A stretch of DNA of 64,000 nt from Phormidesmis priestleyi ULC007. Its GTDB lineage: Bacteria; Cyanobacteriota; Cyanobacteriia; Leptolyngbyales; Leptolyngbyaceae. How positions within the stretch are numbered: position 1 is the first letter of the stretch; every line of letters starts with the position of its first letter. Below, piece after piece: positions 26,221 through 32,825 of the stretch. The notes under the pieces are model-generated. The model was not told where the DNA came from and did no database searches. It worked only from the letters and a program-made list of their open reading frames with translations. Location of the stretch: NCBI RefSeq assembly GCF_001895925.1, contig NZ_MPPI01000005.1, positions 145,744 through 209,743 on the forward strand, written 5' to 3'. The position numbers were made by a program, and so were the translations under genes.

Positions 26221-26531
26221 GCGAACACGATCGCGTTTCCCTCATCCCGATCGTCCTGTTTGTCATACCAATTTGATTTATGAATGCGGTAGATTCGCAT
26301 GGCGAGGAGGGTCTTCTATTTATTACTTCACCTTCATGCGGTTCTCTAACCGCGCAAATCGTACAGTTAAGTTGAGCATCTTCCCATTAAGGCCGACAAT
26401 AAGAGAAGCGATGTTTTGAATCTGTGATCTGAACCTCACGTCTTTCCGCTCACACTTTTTTCTCGGTCTGCTGGGTGGCGTAATATCTTAGTGCTTGTCT
26501 TGTCGCTGGTGATGACGATCGCAGACTTTCT

Positions 26532-26615
26532 GCCTAACGGAGTAAGATGAGCGGCTTACGACTAATCTAAACGAAGCGAAAGGACTCTGTTTACCGCTCC
26601 ATCGCGTTGTTAGAC
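26532..26615. repeat. attC-like integron recombination site
   Basis: 84 bp bounded by GCCTAAC and GTTAGAC (RYYYAAC / GTTRRRY R-boxes). Inside them GATGAGCGG pairs with CCGCTCCATC, nine base pairs with one unpaired extra base, as in the L-boxes of attC sites. Spacers are 7 and 5 bases and the loop is about 35. This matches the folded-single-strand attC architecture. An integrase C-terminal remnant lies 0.8 kb away. Confidence 0.55.
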
Positions 26616-26772
26616 CGTGCATCACACGACGCTTCAACTACGATCGCTTGTCGAACTGACGATCAATTAAACATGACATACGTGGATTTGCACTACACCT
26701 TCTCCTAAGCCAGGGTGAATTCGTTGCCAACATAGATCTCGCGACCACGAACTCACCTAGCTTGGAAGCACG

Positions 26773-26892
26773 GGGTAGTCTTATACAAAAGAGAAATAAA
26801 GCCTCAATCTTCCATTCAACCTATACAGGCTAATGCTGACCGCTCGATGGAAAATGAAGGACTCTGAGGCTTTCTTCTGTATGAAACTACCC
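26773..26892. repeat. MITE-like element with GGGTAGT ends
   Basis: 120 bp with imperfect terminal inverted repeats of about 40 bases: GGGTAGTCTTATACAAAAGA and, on the other arm, GGGTAGTTTCATACAGAAGA, both continuing to AAAGCCTCA. No open frame. Probably a non-autonomous transposon derivative. Confidence 0.75.
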
Positions 26893-26929
26893 TGCTATAT
26901 CAGGCAAGAAGAACACAATCTTATTTTGT

Positions 26930-27163
26930 CTATACCTCACGCACATGCTTGGCAAAAACGAACCACGTAGTCTTTCCACCTGGCGCGACAGGAATTTTTA
27001 CCTCTCGGTGTCCTGTAGTATCTACATTACCAAACGCATCCAACACGTACCTAGAACCTTTCCCCTGCTTAATAACATTGTCCGTCCCCTGCTTGTCCAC
27101 AGGTTCTGTACTCTGTTTCAAATAGCTCTCCTCAGCAAATTCGATGGTGATTGTCTTTGCCAC
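26930..27163 (-). CDS. Small protein of unknown function
   Basis: 77 residues from a GTG at 27163, chosen because GAGAGGA lies about 8 bases upstream. MAKTITIEFAEESYLKQ is followed by a polar Lys/Asp/Gly-rich middle (QGTDNVIKQGKGSRYVLD) and a beta-rich end (HREVKIPVAPGGKTTWFVFA). No signal peptide or membrane segment. It lies between a MITE-like element and an integrase remnant, in an accessory stretch. No family recognised. Confidence 0.55.
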   Translation of the reverse strand: MAKTITIEFAEESYLKQSTEPVDKQGTDNVIKQGKGSRYVLDAFGNVDTTGHREVKIPVAPGGKTTWFVFAKHVREV

Positions 27164-27388
27164 TACTGTATCCTCTCAAAAATATAGATAAATCAAGTTG
27201 TCCCACCTGCGAAAGTAAGAGCTTTATTCTTTATTCCCTTACTTTCTGCACTTCTTTTTAAAGAGAAAGTTTCCGCAGATCAGCCGAAATCAGGCAAATA
27301 GGCAGATGGTCTTCAGATATTATTCTGAATCCAAGTGGATCAGCGGAAACTTTCTAACACTAGGCGGAATTTTTACAATACGCTGACT

Positions 27389-27466
27389 AAGGATGTGAAA
27401 ACGATGATTTATACCCATGTGTTGAATCGGGGAGAACGCTGTGTTCGCAGTCCTTTAGATGCCCGA
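27389..27466 (+). pseudogene. Integron-integrase-type (IntI) C-terminal remnant
   Basis: KDVKTMIYTHVLNRGERCVR followed by SPLD matches the C-terminal end of integron-type tyrosine recombinases (DVKTTMIYTHVLNRGGxGVRSPLD), including the catalytic Tyr in MIYTHVL, with one Thr missing. Nothing of the catalytic Arg-His-Arg core precedes it. The surrounding 79-codon frame has unrelated ends, so it is a fossil. Confidence 0.7.
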
Positions 27467-27675
27467 AGAACGATTAGCTTTGCAAAAGCCGAAGGCAACG
27501 CTTCACAGTTCCCCAAAGGAGTAACCGCTCCTCCTCAAAAATTTAACATCCCAAAAAACAAAAAACTCCTGTAGAATACATCGCAGTGATGAAGTTGTGC
27601 CCCGAAGCCTGATCTCGCAAATCAGACTCCGAGGACTTCCATCCCTAGTTATCGTTAGTAACTCAGGAGGCGTTC
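27467..27675. other. Short non-coding stretch after the integrase remnant
   Basis: Contains a small hairpin around 27610-27645 (CCTGATCTCGCAAATCAGA) and a SD-like CAGGAGG (27664-27670) before the next small ORF. Nothing else recognised. Confidence 0.4.
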
Positions 27676-27795
27676 ATGATTGTACACCGTCAGCTTTGCT
27701 ATGGGATCTTGAAAGGCTGGAATCAAGATCCTGCATATCTTTTTCATCCCTATAGAATGTCTGATCAATCAGGGTTCTTGTCCTCTTTGAATTAA
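27676..27795 (+). CDS. Candidate 39-residue small ORF
   Basis: ATG at 27676 has an excellent ribosome binding site CAGGAGG six to twelve bases upstream. The product starts MIVHRQLCYGILKGWNQDPA and ends SGFLSSLN. It is followed after 18 bases by the next ORF, with which it may form a unit. No family recognised; the call rests on the ribosome site and spacing. Confidence 0.4.
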   Translation: MIVHRQLCYGILKGWNQDPAYLFHPYRMSDQSGFLSSLN

Positions 27796-27813
27796 CCAAG
27801 AGGACAAAATAAT

Positions 27814-28185
27814 ATGGGAGTTAGGACTGTGATTCCTAGCTCGATTTCGTTCACCGTTGAGTTGCGTTGCTCAACCGAAAAACGGTATCGAGTCAGTGTG
27901 ACTTTGGATTTGCAAGAGCGTTACATCTTCCTTTCGTCTGGCATTCTCGTGAATGTGAGGGACAGCATTGAAGAGTTTGTTTCACAACTGAGTGAGATTG
28001 CGTCTAATCAACTGGCATTGTTCAAATGGGATGGCACGAGTGATTTGATGACTGAATATCAAACCGTTCGAGTGTTGCCGGGATATCAAGTTGAACGTTC
28101 TTTAGTGAAGTTCAACATCGCGATCGGGAATGGTTCTCTAATTCAAGTGGAGGAATTGCACAACAAAACCACCATTCAACTCTAG
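27814..28185 (+). CDS. Hypothetical 123-residue beta-rich protein
   Basis: Starts MGVRTVIPSSISFTVELRCS. Alternating polar/hydrophobic strands dominate (YRVSVTLDLQERYIFLSSG, VERSLVKFNIAIGNGSLIQV) around one helix (DSIEEFVSQLSEIASNQLAL). No signal peptide or membrane segment. No recognised domain. It lies in the accessory stretch near integron-like remnants; GAGTT-type imperfect inverted repeats follow the stop (28180-28205). It could be an old gene cassette (inference). Confidence 0.55.
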   Translation: MGVRTVIPSSISFTVELRCSTEKRYRVSVTLDLQERYIFLSSGILVNVRDSIEEFVSQLSEIASNQLALFKWDGTSDLMTEYQTVRVLPGYQVERSLVKFNIAIGNGSLIQVEELHNKTTIQL

Positions 28186-28231
28186 GAAGTTGAGCGTTAG
28201 GAAGCCGTCAATTAAGTAGACAGACTTAAAT

Positions 28232-28302
28232 TGCCCTCACCCTAAATCCCTCTCCCCAAGGAGAGGGACTTTGAATCTTGCTCCCTTCTCCCTGGCAGGG
28301 CT
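28232..28302. repeat. CCCTCWCC-type palindromic repeat, second copy
   Basis: TTGCCCTCACCCTAAATCCC continues to CTCCCTTCTCCCTGGCAGGG. It is the inverted counterpart of 20707-20788. It lies three bases from the aldo/keto reductase stop codon. Confidence 0.8.
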
Positions 28303-28305
28303 AGT

Positions 28306-29259
28306 TCATTGAACAAAAAGAGACTCGATCGCACTCAAGGTTTCTGGCGACAACTTCCGACCCGATGCCTTAACGTTATCTTCCACCTGAGAGGCTTTGG
28401 TTGCTCCAATAATCACACTACTCAACGCTTCATTTCGCAAACACCAAGCCAGCGCTAACTGACTCATTGTTAAGCCTTCTTGCTCTGCCAAAGGCACTAA
28501 TTTTTGAACTCTCACGAGCAAATCTTGATCCAACTGTCCTTTATTCATGAACGTGTTTTGGTTCGGATCGCTGGCACGAGATCCTTCAGGAAGCGCTTCG
28601 CCAGGTTTATATTTGCCCGTGAGAATGCCTTGAGCCAGGGGCGAAAAGTTGATAATGCCAATGCCTTCACGATGACAAAGAGGCATAATTTCCGATTCAA
28701 TGTCTCGTTTGAGCATGTTGTATTGAGGTTGATTGGACGCGATCGCAGCCAGCCCCGCCAATCGTGTCAGATCTGCCGCGTGAGCAAGTTGTCCCGCGCT
28801 CCACTCGGACACGCCGTAATAGAGAATTTTGCCCTGCTGCACGAGATGATCAAACGCCATCAACGTCTCAGATAATGGCACACTCGGATCGTAGCGATGC
28901 GCCTGATATAAATCGATGTATTCCACATTCAGGCGCTTTAGACTGGCATTGCACTGTTCGATAATGTGCTTGCGCGAAAGTCCGCGATCGTTGGCTCCCT
29001 CCCCCATCGGAAAGTAAACCTTCGTCGCTAAAACATACGACTCACGCGGATATTGTCCTAACACACTGCCAACAACTTTTTCGGCGGCTCCTCGCGCATA
29101 AACGTTAGCAGTGTCGAAGAAATTAACGCCTAAATCATGGGCTTTCTCAATGCATTCACGAGCGATCGCTGCATCTTTTGCCGCGCCATAAGTGAGCCAC
29201 GACCCTAAACAAACTTCCGAAACGCGAATGCCCTGTTTTCCCAGGTGCCGATATTCCAT
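28306..29259 (-). CDS. Aldo/keto reductase (Kv-beta/YghZ-like)
   Basis: 317 residues with an (alpha/beta)8 barrel. It opens MEYRHLGKQGIRVSEVCLGS. The catalytic tetrad is visible as Asp and Tyr in FFDTANVYARGAAE, Lys in VLATKVYFPMGEG and His in LYQAHRYDP. The C-terminal NADPH-binding part has VIIGATKASQVEDNVKASG. This subfamily reduces aldehydes and ketones with NADPH; substrate unknown. Single gene, divergent from arsM, with a MITE-like element between them. Confidence 0.93.
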   Translation of the reverse strand: MEYRHLGKQGIRVSEVCLGSWLTYGAAKDAAIARECIEKAHDLGVNFFDTANVYARGAAEKVVGSVLGQYPRESYVLATKVYFPMGEGANDRGLSRKHIIEQCNASLKRLNVEYIDLYQAHRYDPSVPLSETLMAFDHLVQQGKILYYGVSEWSAGQLAHAADLTRLAGLAAIASNQPQYNMLKRDIESEIMPLCHREGIGIINFSPLAQGILTGKYKPGEALPEGSRASDPNQNTFMNKGQLDQDLLVRVQKLVPLAEQEGLTMSQLALAWCLRNEALSSVIIGATKASQVEDNVKASGRKLSPETLSAIESLFVQ

Positions 29260-29292
29260 TTGATTTCTCCCAGTGATGCCAGTTTGGATTTG

Positions 29293-29407
29293 GGCATTGC
29301 TGAATGAGATGAAATGGCTGTAGGGGTAGCGCCCCCGTGCCTACCCCTGACGGAGGGCAACCACGGGAGGATTGCCCCTACAAATCATCCTGCTATTCAG
29401 CAATGCC
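29293..29407. repeat. MITE-like element with GGCATTGCTGAAT ends
   Basis: 115 bp with perfect 13-bp terminal inverted repeats GGCATTGCTGAAT / ATTCAGCAATGCC. The inside carries GTAGGGGTAGCGCCCCCGTG and ATTGCCCCTAC, shared with 18657-18696 and 19848-19909. This is the most complete copy and shows what those two derive from. It sits in the 314-base aldo/keto reductase-arsM divergent region, whose remainder (29408-29573) should hold the arsM promoter. Confidence 0.85.
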
Positions 29408-29573
29408 TAGACTTGCATCCTATGTAATTGACTGAGAGAATAACCCTCACCGAGGGCTGAGTTTCAGACTTTTTTCCGAAACGTCTCATCTTTGTCAGCA
29501 TGGAAGCCATTAGACTGAATCCAAGAAGGCTACACAACATTGGCAACGCTGGATTCTAAACAAAAAGATTACT

Positions 29574-30779
29574 ATGACTGACCTCGCAACCGCCTCGCTG
29601 ACTCAACCAACCTTGACCTATGACGTTGAACAAGCCGTCTTACAACGCTATGGAGATGGTGCGCGGCGACCTCAAGCAGAACTCTGCTGCCCCACGGATG
29701 ATTACGATAGCCGCTATTTAGACGCTTTGCCGCCAGAGATTATTGAAAAAGACTATGGCTGTGGCGACCCAACTCGCTATGTTGGCTTGGGTGAAACCGT
29801 CGTCGATCTGGGATCGGGTGCCGGAAAAAACTGCTATATTCTCGCTCAAAAAGTGGGCGAAGCAGGGCGAATTATTGGCGTTGACTTCAATGATGAGATG
29901 CTCAATCTGTCGCGCAAGTATCTAGACGAAATGGGCGATAAATTTGGCTACCGCAACGTCGAGTTTGTCAAAGCTAAGATCCAAGATCTGGCTTTAAATC
30001 TCGATCGAGTTCAGGCTTGGTTAAATCAGCACCCGATCGCGGCGATCGCGCAACTCGCCAATTTTGAAACCGAGTGCGATCGCTTACGCCAAGAACAGCC
30101 CCTAATCGCGTCTGATAGCGTCGATGTCGTCATTTCTAACTGCGTATTAAATCTGGTGCGTCCTCAAGACAAAGCGCAACTCTTTGAGGAAATCTTTCGC
30201 GTCTTGAAACGAGGCGGACGGGCGGTGATCTCCGATATTGTTTGCGACGAAGACCCAACCCCCACAATTCTCAACGACCCCGAACTCTGGAGCGGCTGCA
30301 TTGCAGGTGCCTTTAGAGAAGATGAATTTCTCGAAATGTTTGAGCGGGCTGGATTTCACGGCATTGAGATTTTGAGCCGACAGTCAGAACCTTGGCAGGT
30401 AATTGATGGGGTTGAGTTTCGATCGCTCACCGTCCGCGCTTTCAAAGGCAAACAGGGTGACTGCTGGGAGCGCAACCAAGCTGTGATCTATAAAGGCCCG
30501 TGGCGGGCTGTGCAAGACGACGACGGGCACACGCTCTATCGCGGAGAACGGATGGCTGTATGTGACAAAACCTTCCACCTCTACACCGATCCGAGTAGCC
30601 CTTATCACAGTGACTTAATTCCGGTGTTGCCTCACAGCGAGATTCCTTTAGAGTCTGCACAAGCATTCAACTGTTCACGAGATGCCGCCCGTGATCCTCG
30701 TGAGACAAAGGGTTTAGACTATCGAGCCACGATTAAAAGCGATGCTGATTCTGCTTGCAGCACTGATAGCTGTTGTTAG
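29574..30779 (+). CDS. arsM: Arsenite methyltransferase (ArsM, arsenosugar type)
   Basis: 401 residues. SAM-binding motif VVDLGSGAGKNCYILAQKVG (about 80-100) and GVDFNDEM. Cys residues are placed as in As(III) methyltransferases: AELCCP near 39, DYGCGDP near 63, VISNCVLNLV and WSGCIAGAFREDEF. The C-terminus ends TDSCC. The acidic insert (NLDRVQAWLNQHP ...) and the C-terminal domain with RNQAVIYKGPW match the cyanobacterial ArsM associated with arsenosugar synthesis. The radical SAM partner ArsS is not adjacent. Known family reaction: methylation of trivalent arsenic. No ArsR-type regulator is seen nearby. Confidence 0.88.
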   Translation: MTDLATASLTQPTLTYDVEQAVLQRYGDGARRPQAELCCPTDDYDSRYLDALPPEIIEKDYGCGDPTRYVGLGETVVDLGSGAGKNCYILAQKVGEAGRIIGVDFNDEMLNLSRKYLDEMGDKFGYRNVEFVKAKIQDLALNLDRVQAWLNQHPIAAIAQLANFETECDRLRQEQPLIASDSVDVVISNCVLNLVRPQDKAQLFEEIFRVLKRGGRAVISDIVCDEDPTPTILNDPELWSGCIAGAFREDEFLEMFERAGFHGIEILSRQSEPWQVIDGVEFRSLTVRAFKGKQGDCWERNQAVIYKGPWRAVQDDDGHTLYRGERMAVCDKTFHLYTDPSSPYHSDLIPVLPHSEIPLESAQAFNCSRDAARDPRETKGLDYRATIKSDADSACSTDSCC

Positions 30780-30796
30780 ACAATATTCCACAATTG

Positions 30797-31231
30797 CTAT
30801 CTGGCGTTGCTCTCAACTGTCAATCCTATTTCCTGTCCATAGGATAGTTCAAGCGTGTGACCATCCGGATCTCGTAGGAAAGCCCAATATCCGATCGGAT
30901 AGCCAGACTCTTTGGGTGACTGAAGCAGAACACCTTCCTGTTCTGCTCTTTCACACAAAGCATCCATCGCTTCGCGATTTGGACACCCCACTCCAAGATG
31001 TGCAAGCGGAGATAAAACGGGATGCACCGAGTCAGACTGAATCAGCACAATCACGAAAGGACGAGTCTGGTCAGAAAGCCATACCACTGCAACCCCTGTT
31101 TCTGCATCAATGCGACGATGAACAACTTTCATTGCAGCATAGGTCGCGTAGAATTGAACACTTTGCTCAATATCTGAGACAGGCAGCGCGATGTGCGTCA
31201 ATCCAATATCCATCTTCATTTCCATCGTCAA
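30797..31231 (-). CDS. VOC-family (glyoxalase/bleomycin-resistance fold) protein
   Basis: 144 residues with two beta-alpha-beta-beta-beta modules: IGLTHIALPVSDIEQSVQFY (metal-ligand His) and the second half RDPDGHTLELSYGQE (ligand Glu). Possible activities include glyoxalase, dioxygenase or resistance binding protein; sequence alone cannot decide. Thirteen bases separate it from the cupin gene upstream, so the two are probably co-transcribed. Convergent with arsM, with a gap of 17 bases. Confidence 0.85.
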   Translation of the reverse strand: MTMEMKMDIGLTHIALPVSDIEQSVQFYATYAAMKVVHRRIDAETGVAVVWLSDQTRPFVIVLIQSDSVHPVLSPLAHLGVGCPNREAMDALCERAEQEGVLLQSPKESGYPIGYWAFLRDPDGHTLELSYGQEIGLTVESNAR

Positions 31232-31244
31232 GACTCCTATTACC

Positions 31245-31691
31245 CTACTTGTTCACTTTCACAAACTGGATATGGTGTTTTTGAGCGATCGCGTTCACAG
31301 CTTCTAGTGTAAGCGATTGTTCTTGCGCGGCTTGAGCCAGTTCATTAATATACGTTTCTGCTGCTGCATTGGAAACCCATACCAGAAATTTTGCCTGCGG
31401 CGATCGTACCTGAAAGGTATGAGCAACTCCCGCAGGCAGGTTCACAAAATAGCCCGGCGTTGCCTCTATAGTCTCTGTCTCAACCTGAAAGGCCACTTCC
31501 CCTTCCAGGAAGTAGAATGATTCATCCCAGGGATGGCTATGGAGTGGCGGCACTCCACTACTGGCTGTTGCCAGAAACTCATAGATTCTTCCCTCCTGAC
31601 GGTTGTTGTTAAATTTGCACGTAATCGTGTTTCCTAAAAAGGAAAAAGTCTTGCCCTGATTGGGTTTGATAATCGTTGCAGGAATACTCAT
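31245..31691 (-). CDS. Cupin-domain protein
   Basis: 148 residues. Cupin motif 1 PPLHSHPWDESFYFLEGEVAF with two His and Glu, and motif 2 NLPAGVAHTFQVR with the third His, so a metal site is probably intact. A C-terminal helix pair (AQAAQEQSLTLEAVNAIAQ) follows. Likely a small-molecule-binding or dioxygenase-type protein. First gene of a two-gene unit with the VOC protein. SD AAGGAGAA precedes the ATG. Confidence 0.85.
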   Translation of the reverse strand: MSIPATIIKPNQGKTFSFLGNTITCKFNNNRQEGRIYEFLATASSGVPPLHSHPWDESFYFLEGEVAFQVETETIEATPGYFVNLPAGVAHTFQVRSPQAKFLVWVSNAAAETYINELAQAAQEQSLTLEAVNAIAQKHHIQFVKVNK

Positions 31692-31848
31692 TGGATTCTC
31701 CTTTTTCCTACTTAAGTTGGACGGTTTTTCTACCTGGATTGGACGGTTTTTCTTCAGATTTGAGCAATGTCAGCATTATTGTTAACCTCGTGAACAATAA
31801 TGCTCACTTTATGGTTCCAGTTAAATAAACCAACATTGATGAACTGCG

Positions 31849-32283
31849 CTACGAACGTACTTCAACATAAACTAGCGGCAAGTTTGGGCTACTACCCACA
31901 CCCGTGCAGGAGTATCTAGGAATTGCTCGAATACTGTTCCATTGAGCAGAGCTGTTGCCATGAGTTCCTAGTTGCAGCGTTAAATTACCACTGCACCCCT
32001 GGGCCCCGTCCAAGCTACGCTCTTCAAAGTAGCCATTTAGCTGCCGCGATCGTCCTCCTTCACATCCCGAACCTGAAGGGCTTTTGACCCAAAGTGTGCC
32101 TTGATAGTTGACTCCACTATATCGAGTGGTATAGCGAACAATTTTTCCAGCACAAGCTGCTTCTGCCGCGCTCGGAAAAATCGTATCGCCACTCATACTG
32201 CGGTAGACGTGATTGGATTGGGCAAGTATGGCCGTTTCACTCAAGACCAGCATGGCTGCGGTTAGCAAAAAATTCCACTTCAT
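31849..32283 (-). CDS. Secreted protein of unknown function
   Basis: 144 residues. Signal peptide MKWNFLLTAAMLVLSETAILA with cleavage expected near AILAQ (residue 21-22). The mature part is Ser/Gly rich with four to five Cys (ACAGK, GCEGG, GCSGN, YSCTG), probably disulfide-bonded, and predicted beta-rich. No family recognised. SD GGAG lies upstream. Possibly periplasmic or extracellular. Confidence 0.65.
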   Translation of the reverse strand: MKWNFLLTAAMLVLSETAILAQSNHVYRSMSGDTIFPSAAEAACAGKIVRYTTRYSGVNYQGTLWVKSPSGSGCEGGRSRQLNGYFEERSLDGAQGCSGNLTLQLGTHGNSSAQWNSIRAIPRYSCTGVGSSPNLPLVYVEVRS

Positions 32284-32334
32284 TGTATTTCTCCATAGTT
32301 CCAGTAGGCGAATTGATCTAGCCAGGGCAAACCT

Positions 32335-32481
32335 TTAGCTTTCAGCCGGAAACCATTTGCAAACTAATTTGCCATCAACTGTGAACCACTGTGCGATTAA
32401 TCCCCGTGATTTAGGTGATTGAGTTGCAAACTCTGAACGATCAGCTTTTAAGGCAGTGTTGTCGATCGTTAAGCTGTTCAT
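32335..32481 (-). CDS. Small conserved-looking protein, 48 aa
   Basis: Encoded from ATG 32481 with stop TAA at 32335-32337; SD AGGGAG 9-14 bases upstream. The product starts MNSLTIDNTALKADRSEFAT and ends GLIAQWFTVDGKLVCKWFPA plus ES. The segment LIAQWFTVDGKLVCKWF recalls short cyanobacterial proteins with a WxxVDGKLVCxW motif (recollection, not checked). Function unknown. Confidence 0.6.
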   Translation of the reverse strand: MNSLTIDNTALKADRSEFATQSPKSRGLIAQWFTVDGKLVCKWFPAES

Positions 32482-32825
32482 GATTTGGCTCCCTGGGTTT
32501 CAAGATTGAGTTGTTGTAGTGAACTTGGTTTATTTCACGGCTCATCTCTTGAAGTTATGCAGATGTAATACCCATTTGATTTGTTAACGCGACAGATCCA
32601 CAGGAGGGCACGGCAGTGCCATGCCCATACAAAAGCGTAAGGGCATGGCATGCCGTGCCCCGTCAGATTGAACGATCAGTCACATTAAAGCTTGCCGAGA
32701 AAATTACTGCGGCGTTGAAGAGTTATAAACGCTAGATGGGTCGTGCGATCGTGTGTCGGAGTGGGGTCTTGTTGTTAATCCAGATTGCTTTCAATAGCAG
32801 TAGCTGTCAGTCCATTCACCACGGT
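32482..32825. other. Intergenic region between flv1 and the 48-aa gene
   Basis: 344 bases. It contains a long palindromic repeat (32606-32660) and otherwise shows no supported gene. The palindrome may serve as a terminator-like structure behind flv1. Confidence 0.5.
32606..32660. repeat. Palindromic repeat (GGGCACG family), two-arm copy
   Basis: GGGCACGGCAGTGCCATGCC on one side and GGGCATGGCATGCCGTGCCC on the other form a stem of about 20 bp with one mismatch around a 14-base loop. Largest member of the family seen at 11085, 13135 and 34605. Confidence 0.8.

Larger units (their letters stand above)
26221..26929. other. Non-coding accessory stretch downstream of glnN
   Basis: About 700 bases with no supported gene. 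It holds an attC-like inverted structure (26532-26615) and a MITE-like element (26773-26892). The remaining sequence shows only short frames without family features; a decayed cassette is possible but unproven. Confidence 0.6.

Noticed and set aside
26219..26419. 66-codon ORF right behind the glnN terminator
   Set aside because: Starts in the terminator T-tract region, no ribosome site, no family.
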